A DNA stretch of 24,700 bases. Origin: an uncultured Bacilli bacterium (GTDB lineage: Bacteria; Bacillota_I; Bacilli_A; RF39; UBA660). The stretch's first letter is position 1. Every line of letters begins with the position of its first letter. The stretch lies in assembly GCA_934086775.1 (NCBI GenBank), contig CAKOIJ010000013.1:1-24700 (forward strand). The letters are read 5' to 3'. A program made the position numbers and the translations under genes. Under the pieces are notes generated by a model. It searched no databases and was not told the DNA's origin. It saw nothing but the letters and a program-made list of their open reading frames with translations. Below, piece after piece: positions 1 through 7,065 of the stretch.

Positions 1-29
1 TACAAAATTGAAAAAATATAAAAAGTAAG

Positions 30-62
30 GAATTAGTAAAAACTCTACTAATTCTTTTTTTA
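30..62 (+). terminator. Rho-independent terminator of an upstream gene
   Basis: A 9-bp stem (GAATTAGTA at 30-38 with TACTAATTC at 46-54) around a 7-nt loop is followed directly by eight T. It probably ends a chromosomal gene lying left of the window, and so marks the boundary between resident DNA and the decayed element that starts just after it. Confidence 0.75.
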
Positions 63-98
63 TAAATATTATTGATCTAGAGAAAGGGAGATGATAAA

Positions 99-1357
99 GT
101 GATCAATATTAGAAATAGGGGTAAAGTATATTAATATTGCTTTGAAGCTGGAAAGGTAAATGGAAAGAGAAAACAAATAACAAAAAGTGGCTTTAAGTCG
201 AAGAATGAAGCATACATAGCGGGGCAAAAAGCATACGACGAATTTATTAATGGTGTAACTGATGTAAAATGTAATATGTAGTATGGAGATTATTTAGATT
301 ATTGGATGAAAGAATATTTTGAAATAAACTATAAATATTCTACTGCAAGGAGACATAAAGAATCTTTTAGCAATATTAAAAATGAATTAGGTAATTACAA
401 GTTATCAGTTTTAACACCATATATTCTAAATCAGGCATTATTAAAGTTATATCAAACATCTAGCACAAGGGACGCATTGAAAAATTATCAAAAGGTTATT
501 AAGAGTTAGTTGAGGGACGCAATTTATTATTTTGGATTTATTAAGGATAATCCGGCTGGTGATTTGGAGATACCTAGAGTATTATCATTTGAATTAAAAA
601 AAACAGTTTAGTTCACATCTATACTAAAGAAGAAATAGAAATAATTTTAGACAGGTTTAAGAATAACAAAGTTTTTGTATGTGCTTTTCTAACATCTTGT
701 TATACAGGAATGAGAACAGGAGAAGTATTTGCACTAACATGGGAAGGTATTGATTTAGAAAATGGAATTATTCATGTTAAACATAATTCATATGATAAAC
801 CTAAAGATAAACTTGGAAGATAGTTTATTGGATAAACAAAGACTATATCAGGTAATAGAAAAATATATATAAGTGAAACTCTTAAAGATGCTTTAAAAAA
901 TTATAAGGAATATCAAGAATATTTAAAACAATTATATGGAAAAGATTATAAGTATTATCATTTAGAAGATGTAACAAATGAATATGGTAAAGTAATAGAA
1001 AGTAGAATAGTATTAAATGATAATCTTAGCAAATATGAAAATATTAATTTAGTATTTGTAAGAGAAGATGGAAAGTATTCGGTAACAGACTTAATTAGAT
1101 ATCCATTTAAAATAATTCATAAAGAATTAGGAATAGATAAATGCAAATTTTATGATTTTAGAGGAACATATGCAACTAGAATATTAGAATCAGGTTCAGA
1201 GATTAGAAATGTAGCAGATATACTAGGACATAGAAATGTATTAACAACTGAAAACTATTATATTAGTTCAACATCAGAAACAAGAAAGTTTACTCAAGAC
1301 TTATACGATGAAAAGAATAAATCAGAAGTTATCAATAGTATAATCAAATTTGATTAA
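99..1357 (+). pseudogene. Decayed tyrosine recombinase (phage/ICE-type integrase)
   Basis: Conceptual translation from a GTG at 99, preceded by AAAGGGAG, gives an integrase of about 415 residues broken by in-frame stops near 132 (TAA), 279 (TAG), 507 (TAG), 821 (TAG) and 833 (TAA), plus a frame change near 600-612 in an A-rich run. The N-terminal Arm-type DNA-binding region (FEAGKVNGKRKQ) and the SAM-like core-binding region (YLDYWMKEYF) come first. The catalytic domain follows, with TGMRTGE (first Arg), YDFRGTYATR (second Arg), ILGHRN and the nucleophile region ENYYISS. The mix of TAA and TAG at unrelated positions, together with the frameshift, shows ordinary decay rather than recoding. It was probably the integrase of the element that also carried the relaxase downstream. 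No intact attachment site is recognisable. Confidence 0.88.
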
Positions 1358-1375
1358 TAAATGATGTGACATCTA

Positions 1376-2543
1376 ATGAACTATGCAGCATTTAGAAGTC
1401 AACCAATATATACGCTTCATGATTTAGCTCAAATTGGATCACATAATAAAAGAGAAAAAAAGCATATAATTCTAATTTAGATATTAAATTAGAAAAGACT
1501 AAGGATAATGTAGAAATAGTACCGCGTAATTGTAAATATGTTAATGGATTTCATGAACTAACAAAGGAATATGAAAAAGGACATAATGAAAGAATGAAAA
1601 CTGAAAGGGAAGATAGGAAAAGAACATATTCTCAAATGGTAGATAGAAAAGAATGTTGTAGCAGATGAATTAATATTTACTGCATCATCAGGATTCTTTA
1701 AAGAGATAGGACCAAAAGATTTAAAAATATGGGAAGATACTTGTATGGACTTTGTTAGAAAGGATTTAGGATATAAAGATGATCAAATACTTCATGCCAC
1801 ACTTCATATGGATGAGAAAACTCCACATATTCATTGTGTAGTTATACCTTTAGTTAAGAAATTTGATAAGAACCAATACTGAAAGATATACTATTTCTAA
1901 AAAGCAATATATAAGAGATAATGTTCATTTATCTGAATTACAAGATAAGTATTGTGAAAGATTAAATAGGGTGGGATTTGATTTAGAAAGAGGTTTAAAA
2001 GGTAGTAATAAAGAACACATTACAGTTAAAGAATATAAGAAAGTCACTTCTAATTTAGAGAAAGAATTAAGCGCCAAAGAAACATGATTAAAAACATAAA
2101 TAGATGAATTAGAAGAACAACTTAAAACTAATAAACCCGTAATGTTTGATAAGGATTCAGTTAAAGTAAAAAAAGATACTTTAGATAGCATGAATAAGGT
2201 AATTAAAAATTCGGTTAGTATTCAAGAAATGGAGCCTAAAATAGAAAGTACTTTTAAAAGTATGAAAGACTTTTCAGATGATTTATCTAAAACATATAAA
2301 GAAAATATTTCACTTATTCATGAACTAGAGAATCTAAAATTTAGAAGTAGAAGACTAGAACAGCAAATAGGTGGATTACAAGAAACAATAGATTACCTAG
2401 AAGAAATTATAAAAGCAATAATAGAATTTGTAAGAGGATTATTTAGAAATTATGATTTGCCTAAGCATGAAGAAAGAGAATTTAATGATAGATTCCATGA
2501 ACAAATCAAAAAATCTAAGGATAAAGATGATTTTGAATTGTAG
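1376..2543 (+). pseudogene. Decayed MobV/Pre-family relaxase
   Basis: Starting at the ATG at 1376 (MNYAAFRSQ), the pieces join across frames into a plasmid-mobilisation relaxase. HNKREKKAYNSN is broken by a frame change near 1460. There is another after VDRK near 1650, one near 1865, and in-frame TGA and TAA at about 2086 and 2098. The MobV signature HMDEKTPHIHCVVIPL (near 1807-1854) is preserved, followed by RVGFDLERGLKGSNKEHI and a long coiled-coil tail (2142-2543). In this family the HxDExxPHxH motif nicks and covalently handles oriT DNA during conjugal mobilisation. Only 18 bases separate it from the integrase pseudogene, so both probably came from one integrative mobilizable element. The C-terminal 133 residues remain open as a coiled-coil reading frame but are unlikely to be a gene in their own right. 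Confidence 0.88.
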
Positions 2544-2562
2544 ATGACTATAATTGTATTAT
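2533..2562 (+). promoter_or_regulatory. Candidate sigma-A promoter for the small RNA
   Basis: TTGAAT (2533-2538) and TATTAT (2557-2562) are separated by 18 bp. Transcription would start near 2569, almost exactly at the first base of the first hairpin of the downstream structured region. The promoter overlaps the last codons of the relaxase pseudogene. Confidence 0.4.
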
Positions 2563-2567
2563 ATTAA

Positions 2568-2680
2568 CACACTACGATATTGGCAGATCCAATAGCTATG
2601 TGTGCCAAGGATTTCACCCTTTGAAATCTCAATTAGCACCAATACTACAAACTATCGTGAGTAGTATTGGTGCTTTTTTT
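2568..2680 (+). ncRNA. Candidate small structured RNA with three hairpins
   Basis: About 113 nt fold into three successive hairpins. Hairpin 1 has an outer CACAC/GTGTG stem (2568-2572, 2600-2604) and an inner TATTGG/CCAATA stem (2578-2583, 2589-2594). Hairpin 2 is GATTTCA/TGAAATC around CCCTT (2610-2628). Hairpin 3 is a perfect 14-bp stem, AGCACCAATACTAC/GTAGTATTGGTGCT (2635-2674), ending in seven T, a strong intrinsic terminator. No open reading frame fits it. A promoter-like sequence sits immediately upstream. It is either the remaining 3' leader and terminator of the relaxase operon or a free small RNA of the former element. The family is not recognised. Confidence 0.45.
2635..2680 (+). 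terminator. Strong intrinsic terminator
   Basis: A 14-bp perfect stem (2635-2648 and 2661-2674) with a 12-nt loop and a T7 tail. It separates the decayed mobile element from the restriction cassette. Confidence 0.88.
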
Positions 2681-2708
2681 ATTTCAGCATTTAGCTTCAT
2701 AAAAAAAC

Positions 2709-2820
2709 AAAAAGACTTTACTCACTTTCATTGAAATATTATTTCAACAAAACGTGTCCGTCTTTTTTTGAAATACTATCGCCACTTTCATTGCTTTGCA
2801 ACAAAACGTGCCACGTATTT
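2709..2820. repeat. Tandem pair of covarying hairpin motifs
   Basis: Two units (2709-2767 and 2771-2820) share the exact blocks CACTTTCA (2723-2730; 2783-2790) and CAAAACGTG (2748-2756; 2802-2810). Between these blocks each unit has its own inner stem: TTGAAAT/ATTTCAA around ATT in unit 1, TTGC/GCAA around TTT in unit 2. Outside them each has its own outer stem: AAAAAGAC/GTCTTTTT in unit 1, AAATAC/GTATTT in unit 2. Six bases separate outer stem and first block in both units. Conserved loops with different but still complementary stems are the mark of a selected fold. On the plus strand unit 1 ends in a T7 run and could act as a terminator. The motif is not recognised; strand and function are unknown. 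Confidence 0.65.
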
Positions 2821-2919
2821 ATTTTAAAAATACATTATTTATAAATCCGAAAAATATGTTTAATAAAATAAAACTAAATTTTAAAATAATTGAAATAATA
2901 TTTAAAAAAGTAAAATATA

Positions 2920-2928
2920 TGATATAAT
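2920..2928 (+). promoter_or_regulatory. Extended -10 promoter of the restriction cassette
   Basis: TGATATAAT is a perfect extended -10 element. No good -35 is seen at 17 bp. The expected start lies near 2935, giving a leader of about 15 nt before the regulator ATG at 2949. Confidence 0.55.
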
Positions 2929-2948
2929 AGAATAAAGGATGTGTATAT

Positions 2949-3176
2949 ATGAGAGAACTTTCTTATCTGCCATTAGAGTGTGAATTAAAAAAGCATCATA
3001 TGACAAAGACAAAATTAAGAAAATTGACAAAATTATCAACAACAACTATTTCCAAAATATCAAAGAACGAGGAAATGAGCTTGAGTGCACTAAAAAAAAT
3101 TGCCGATGTATTGGATTGCAATATAGAAAATATAATTACATTTAATGCAAAAGAAAAAGTAGGAGGTAATAAGTAA
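2949..3176 (+). CDS. XRE-family small DNA-binding regulator (possible R-M controller)
   Basis: This 75-residue protein is essentially one helix-turn-helix domain. Residues about 17-60 contain the pattern MTKTKLRKLTKLSTTTISKISKNE and then LSALKKIADVLDC, typical of Cro/CI-like proteins. AAAGGA at 2934-2939 is the ribosome site, and the promoter at 2920-2928 lies directly upstream. It is followed after one base by the methyltransferase-nuclease gene, so the three genes form one operon. Many restriction-modification systems are preceded by a small XRE 'C' protein that delays restriction until DNA is methylated. That role is inferred here from size, family and position; no clear C-box pair is visible. 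It could instead be an ordinary repressor. Confidence 0.82.
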   Translation: MRELSYLPLECELKKHHMTKTKLRKLTKLSTTTISKISKNEEMSLSALKKIADVLDCNIENIITFNAKEKVGGNK

Positions 3177-3177
3177 T

Positions 3178-4977
3178 ATGGGAACATTGGATAATCAAAA
3201 TTATACAGAAGATGAAGTAAGAGAAATGGGTGGATTTATTCTTGGTTTTAAAGAAGATATAAAGGACGCTAAAGCTGGTGTTGGACAGTTGACTACTTTT
3301 AATCAACTAGGTTTTCCTGGAATAATTGATAAACCTGATGGATGGTATCTTCCAAATAATACTGGAACACCAGCAATTATTTTTGAAGCAAAATCATCAA
3401 GTGTAGAATTAAAAGATAAACAAATAGAAGAATTGAAAAAAAACTGTACAATAACTTTAGAAAAATATAAGAATGTTATAGGTATATTGTGGAATGGTTA
3501 TGATATAAAGGTGTTTAGAAACAATAATGAAATTGAAACGGTTGCAGAATTACAAAATAAAGAATATTACATTGGATTATTCAATAAAAACAAAATTGAT
3601 AAAGATAAAATATATAATTTAACCGCTAAAATAAATAATTGTTTGCACAATAAATTTGGTATTAAAAATTTATATCATAGAATGATATTTACAGCATGCG
3701 CTCTTGTTGCAAAAAGATATGATGCACCTTTAAATCCAAAAATGGATTATAATACATTTTCAATGTGTATTAAATCAACATTACAAAATGAATTGACTGA
3801 TAGTAGAACAATTAATCCAAAATTAGATTTGTTACTTGAAGTATTTTCAGAAATTAAAATGAATACAACAAAGAATCAATCAGCAATCTCAGATTTTATT
3901 GAATGGGTTACTGAAATTAGTGATTCAATAAATAGTGATTATTGGAATGGTGAAGATGTAATGGGGATTTTCTTTAATGAATTTAATCATTACAAAAAGA
4001 AATCTGAGAGCGGGCAGGTTTTCACCCCTGATCATATAACATCATTAATGTATAGATTAATAAATGTAAATAAAGATGATGTTATTTTAGATGCGGCATG
4101 TGGCTCTGGAGCGTTTTTAGTAAAAGCAATGTGTAATATGATAAGCGAAGCTGGAGGTATTAATACTTTAAAAGCAAGAAAAATAAAAGAAAAACAACTA
4201 TATGGAATAGAGTTTGATAGAGAAATATATGCATTAGCATGTGCTAATATGCTTATTCATAAAGATGGTAAAACTAATTTAGTTCAGTTGGATTCAAGAA
4301 CAGATGAAGCATGTAACTGGATTAAAAGTAAGTCTATAACAAAAGTTTTAATGAATCCACCGTTTGAAAATAAATATGGGTGTATTCCCATTGTAAAAAA
4401 TGTGTTGGATAGTGTAAATAAAGGAACTCAATGTGCATTTATTTTACCAGAGAAAAAGCTTGAAAAAGTTAGTAAATTACTTGTTAGTAGAATACTTAAG
4501 AATCACACAATTAAAAAAATAATAAAATTACCAGAAAAAACTTTTGGTGAAGGTATAACTACAGCAATATTTATTTTTGAAGCCGGAATACCACAAGGAA
4601 ACAAAGAAATTTTTACATGTTACATTGATAATGACGGATTAGAGACAGTAAAAAATCAAGGACGCCATGATATAAAAGGAAAATGGCAAGGTATAGAAGA
4701 TAGATGGGCTGATATTATCAATAAACAATCCGGAGATGAATCTATAAAATGGATTAATCCAAATGAACATCTTTCTTATCAAATAAAAGAAAAAGAATTT
4801 GAAATATATGAAGAAGATTTTAAAAAAACAATTTTAGGTTATTCAATGTTTAAAAATAATATCAATGAGAAAGAATATAGTGAAAAGATATTAAATCAAA
4901 TTTTATATTCAAGTAATGTCAAAAAAAATGGTAATCAGGTCCTTATTAATTTAGATGATGGTGATCAAGATGAGTAA
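3178..4977 (+). CDS. BcgI-like type IIB restriction-modification subunit A (nuclease + N6-adenine methyltransferase)
   Basis: The 599-residue protein joins two activities. The N-terminal domain carries a PD-(D/E)XK nuclease signature: P53-D54 and E70-A-K72 in IFEAKSS, then NVIGILWNGYDIKVF. The rest is an N6-adenine methyltransferase of the HsdM type: a helical region, SGQVFTP at 278-284, the AdoMet motif DAACGSGAF at 305-313, and catalytic NPPF at 393-396. Known BcgI A subunits have the same nuclease-then-methyltransferase layout and a length of about 640, and they work with a separate specificity subunit, cutting on both sides of the site. There is no HsdR or DEAD-box translocase here, which argues against a classical type I system. 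AGGAGG precedes the start, and the stop overlaps the next gene. All key motifs are intact, so it is probably active. Confidence 0.85.
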   Translation: MGTLDNQNYTEDEVREMGGFILGFKEDIKDAKAGVGQLTTFNQLGFPGIIDKPDGWYLPNNTGTPAIIFEAKSSSVELKDKQIEELKKNCTITLEKYKNVIGILWNGYDIKVFRNNNEIETVAELQNKEYYIGLFNKNKIDKDKIYNLTAKINNCLHNKFGIKNLYHRMIFTACALVAKRYDAPLNPKMDYNTFSMCIKSTLQNELTDSRTINPKLDLLLEVFSEIKMNTTKNQSAISDFIEWVTEISDSINSDYWNGEDVMGIFFNEFNHYKKKSESGQVFTPDHITSLMYRLINVNKDDVILDAACGSGAFLVKAMCNMISEAGGINTLKARKIKEKQLYGIEFDREIYALACANMLIHKDGKTNLVQLDSRTDEACNWIKSKSITKVLMNPPFENKYGCIPIVKNVLDSVNKGTQCAFILPEKKLEKVSKLLVSRILKNHTIKKIIKLPEKTFGEGITTAIFIFEAGIPQGNKEIFTCYIDNDGLETVKNQGRHDIKGKWQGIEDRWADIINKQSGDESIKWINPNEHLSYQIKEKEFEIYEEDFKKTILGYSMFKNNINEKEYSEKILNQILYSSNVKKNGNQVLINLDDGDQDE

Positions 4978-5965
4978 AATAAACACTAACAAATGGCATA
5001 ATTATAAGATGTCTGAAATAGGTTTTAAAAACTATCATGGAAAAAGACTAACTAAGAAAGATAGAAAACCAGGATTAATTCCATTCTTAACTGCTGGTTA
5101 TGAAAACCAAGGAATTGCTGAGTATATAGATAATGATTTAGAAAGGTATGATGATTCAATTACAGTTGATATGTTTGGAAATGCTTTTTATCATGATTAT
5201 ACATGTTCTGGAGATGATAATATATACTTTTTTATAAATGATAATTTAGGTAAATATGAAAAATTATTTATTGTTTCAAGTATAAATAGTATTAATAGAC
5301 AAAAATATGCATTTAAAAATCAATTTAGACAAAATGATGCTGATGAATTATCTGTTAAATTACCATCATTACAAAATGGAAAACCAGACTGGGATAATAT
5401 AATTGAATATATGAAAAGAGAGGAAAATTACATTAATCAATTAATTAAAACTACAGATGGTGTTATTGATATTAAACCAAATTTGGTTTCTACTAAAGGT
5501 TGGGGAGAATTTATCATTGGAAAATTATTTGAAATTATTTCACCTAAGGTTTATCATACACGTGAAGTCAATGAGACAGAAAATGGAATACCATATATCG
5601 TACGAAGTAAATTTAATAATGGAATGAAGTATAGAGTTGAAAAAAAAGATGAATATAAATTGAATCCATCAGGAGTAATATCATTTGGGGCTGAAAATGC
5701 AAGTTTTTTCTATCAAGAGGAAGAATATATATCAGGAAGAGATATGTACTATATAGATACAAGAGATAAATCAGAAAATGTTTGTTTGTTTCTAATTACA
5801 TGTTTTGAAACTGTTACACACAAATATTCTTATAATTATGGTTTATTTCCTAAACTATTAAAAAAAGAAAAAATTGAATTGCCAATTGATAAAAATGGAA
5901 ATCCTGATTGGGATTATATGGATAATTATATTCAAAATATTAAAATAGGCAAAGATTTAGCTTAA
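4970..5965 (+). CDS. BcgI-like type IIB specificity subunit (two target-recognition domains)
   Basis: The protein is 331 residues from the ATG at 4970, which lies behind GGTGATC (4960-4966) and overlaps the end of subunit A by 8 bases. An ATG at 4955 is in frame but has no better ribosome site. It has two target-recognition domains in tandem. Each ends in a related linker: LPSLQNGKPDWDNIIEYM near residue 140, and LPIDKNGNPDWDYMDNYI near the C-terminus. This pseudo-twofold repeat is typical of HsdS-like and BcgI B subunits, and the length is close to the roughly 340 residues of known B subunits. It should select a bipartite DNA site for both methylation and cleavage by its partner. The recognition sequence cannot be read from the protein by eye. 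Confidence 0.85.
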   Translation: MSKINTNKWHNYKMSEIGFKNYHGKRLTKKDRKPGLIPFLTAGYENQGIAEYIDNDLERYDDSITVDMFGNAFYHDYTCSGDDNIYFFINDNLGKYEKLFIVSSINSINRQKYAFKNQFRQNDADELSVKLPSLQNGKPDWDNIIEYMKREENYINQLIKTTDGVIDIKPNLVSTKGWGEFIIGKLFEIISPKVYHTREVNETENGIPYIVRSKFNNGMKYRVEKKDEYKLNPSGVISFGAENASFFYQEEEYISGRDMYYIDTRDKSENVCLFLITCFETVTHKYSYNYGLFPKLLKKEKIELPIDKNGNPDWDYMDNYIQNIKIGKDLA

Positions 5966-5978
5966 GATAAAAAATATA

Positions 5979-6008
5979 ACACTAGAGTTGTAAAAAAACA
6001 AATAGTGT
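5979..6008 (+). terminator. Hairpin after the restriction operon (weak terminator)
   Basis: ACACTA/TAGTGT (5979-5984, 6003-6008) encloses TTGT/ACAA. There is no T tail, so termination is uncertain. It sits 13 bases after the specificity-subunit stop. Confidence 0.35.
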
Positions 6009-6073
6009 CATATAATGAAGAAGCAAACAAATAATCTGAATATGCTAACAATGTTCACATTTTGTTCGCAAAA

Positions 6074-6184
6074 TTTAAATATTAGTAATAAAAACTATTA
6101 AATCTAATATTTAAAATATTAGTGTTACCACTACCGATATCCTTGGAAATAAAGGTAATACTAATAATACTATATGTATTAGTA
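6074..6184. repeat. Cluster of inverted repeats with mutually exclusive hairpins
   Basis: Within the roughly 450-base gene-free stretch 5966-6415, three hairpins are packed together. Hairpin I is TTTAAATATTAG/CTAATATTTAAA (6074-6085, 6104-6115). Hairpin II is TATTAGTGTTACC/GGTAATACTAATA (6117-6129, 6154-6166, one G-U-type difference). Hairpin III is TACTAATA/TATTAGTA (6159-6166, 6177-6184). Hairpins II and III compete for 6159-6166. No T tract follows. It may be a MITE-like remnant or a regulatory RNA; the rest of the stretch shows nothing I recognise apart from the SEC-C fragment. Confidence 0.5.
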
Positions 6185-6192
6185 ATATTTAA

Positions 6193-6246
6193 TTAAAGGG
6201 TTCATGTGGAAGTGGTAAAAAATATAAGCAATGTTGTGGTAAATAA
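6193..6246 (+). pseudogene. Orphan SEC-C zinc motif, C-terminal remnant of a lost gene
   Basis: The frame reads KGSCGSGKKYKQCCGK and then TAA. This is the C-x-C-x8-C-C style SEC-C motif, though here the first pair reads CG rather than CPCG, so one Cys is missing. The same frame has a stop at 6190-6192 and no start upstream. SEC-C motifs end SecA and many accessory or phage-related proteins. The fragment shows that a gene once ended here and was deleted or eroded. Confidence 0.6.
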
Positions 6247-6385
6247 CCCATAAAATAAGGAGATAAGTTTCTTTATAATAAAAAATGTGAATAAATTTAT
6301 TTCGATTTAATTTTATGTTTAAAATAAATTTTTATTAATTAATACATTTTTATTGAAAATGTTGATGTATTTTTTACTTTTAATA

Positions 6386-6394
6386 TGGTATTAT
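6386..6394 (+). promoter_or_regulatory. Candidate extended -10 promoter of the HdeD-like gene
   Basis: TGGTATTAT is an extended -10 element with no clear -35. TATAAT at 6392-6397 overlaps it as an alternative. The same TGGTATTAT appears in the well-formed promoter at 9802-9830. Confidence 0.4.
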
Positions 6395-6415
6395 AATTAT
6401 AAGGAGGAGTAGACT

Positions 6416-6979
6416 GTGATAAAGAAGTATATTAAAAAGTGTGAAATGTATTCTATGGTTATTTCTATACTTATGATTATTTTATCTTTATTTTTGATAT
6501 TTAAACCAATTAAATCTATCGAAACATTTATATTAATATTTTCAATTATATTACTTGTTAATGGAGTTATTGGTATTATTACATATTTTACAATTGAAAA
6601 TGAAGAGAGATTATTTAGTTTTGATTTACTCAGTGGGATTACAAACATTATAGCAGGCATACTTGTTTTCATTTATCGAAGTAGTTTAATAGAAGTATTC
6701 CCAGTTATGTTAGGTATTTATGTAATAATAAGTAGTTTATTAAAGATGCAAATTTCAATTAATTTAAGTACTGTACCTAAAAGCAATTGGGTGTTACTTG
6801 TTATTATGTCTATTTTAAATATGATAATAGGTGTGCTATTAATTACTAACCCATTTGAGTCTATTATAACTATTACAACATTGTGTGGTATTTTCCTACT
6901 AATAAGTGAAGTCATTAGTTTAATAGAAGAAATATATGTTTTGGTTAAGATAAAAAAAGTAGAAAAATTAATAAAATAA
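6416..6979 (+). CDS. HdeD/DUF308-family membrane protein
   Basis: This 187-residue protein starts at GTG 6416 behind a full AAGGAGG (6401-6407). It is almost entirely hydrophobic, with about six membrane segments arranged as paired helices, and a short positively charged C-terminus (VKIKKVEKLIK). The pattern 'LLSGITNIIAGILVFIY...VMLGIYVIISS' and the later 'SILNMIIGVLLITNPFESI' repeat the helix-pair with Gly-rich turns that defines the HdeD/DUF308 family (HdeD is linked to acid resistance in Escherichia coli; function in Firmicutes is unknown). It is monocistronic, ended by a strong terminator. It marks the return to resident-looking sequence after the accessory region. Confidence 0.75.
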   Translation: MIKKYIKKCEMYSMVISILMIILSLFLIFKPIKSIETFILIFSIILLVNGVIGIITYFTIENEERLFSFDLLSGITNIIAGILVFIYRSSLIEVFPVMLGIYVIISSLLKMQISINLSTVPKSNWVLLVIMSILNMIIGVLLITNPFESIITITTLCGIFLLISEVISLIEEIYVLVKIKKVEKLIK

Positions 6980-7004
6980 GAAGGCATGCCTTCTTATTTT
7001 ATTT
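6973..7004 (+). terminator. Intrinsic terminator of the HdeD-like gene
   Basis: A 13-bp stem (AAAATAAGAAGGC at 6973-6985 with GCCTTCTTATTTT at 6988-7000) followed by further T-rich sequence. The left arm includes the stop codon. Symmetric A and T tracts make it usable from either strand. Confidence 0.85.
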
Positions 7005-7040
7005 ACAAAATCTGATAAACTATTAAATTATTTTAATATG

Positions 7041-7049
7041 TGTTATAAT
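7041..7049 (+). promoter_or_regulatory. Extended -10 promoter of the SGNH-hydrolase gene
   Basis: TGTTATAAT is an extended -10 with a consensus hexamer. It places the transcription start near 7056, only about 10 bases before the ATG at 7066. The leader has no AGGAGG; GTGAT at 7056-7060 is the only Shine-Dalgarno-like sequence. Confidence 0.55.
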
Positions 7050-7065
7050 TTATTCGTGATTTGTT

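Noticed and set aside
99..1357. Stop-codon recoding (suppressor tRNA or alternative code) in the integrase
   Set aside because: Stops are both TAA and TAG, fall at unrelated residues, and come with a frameshift; intact neighbours end normally at TAA and TAG.
1925..2191. Minus-strand reading frames opposite AT-rich genes (here and elsewhere, for example 6397-6672, 7176-7544, 21820-22188)
   Set aside because: They mirror well-supported plus-strand genes or pseudogenes, lack ribosome sites and have no recognisable domains.
2142..2543. Independent coiled-coil protein gene
   Set aside because: It continues the relaxase reading frame after its last nonsense codons and has no ribosome site of its own; treated as part of the pseudogene.
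2709..2820. CRISPR array or type III toxin-antitoxin repeats
   Set aside because: Only two units, spacing and stem sequences differ between them, there are no constant-length repeats and no adjacent toxin or Cas gene.
3178..5965. Classical type I R-M system (hsdM-hsdS)
   Set aside because: Subunit A has its own N-terminal PD-x15-EAK nuclease and there is no hsdR in the operon; BcgI-like type IIB fits better, though an hsdR outside the window cannot be excluded.
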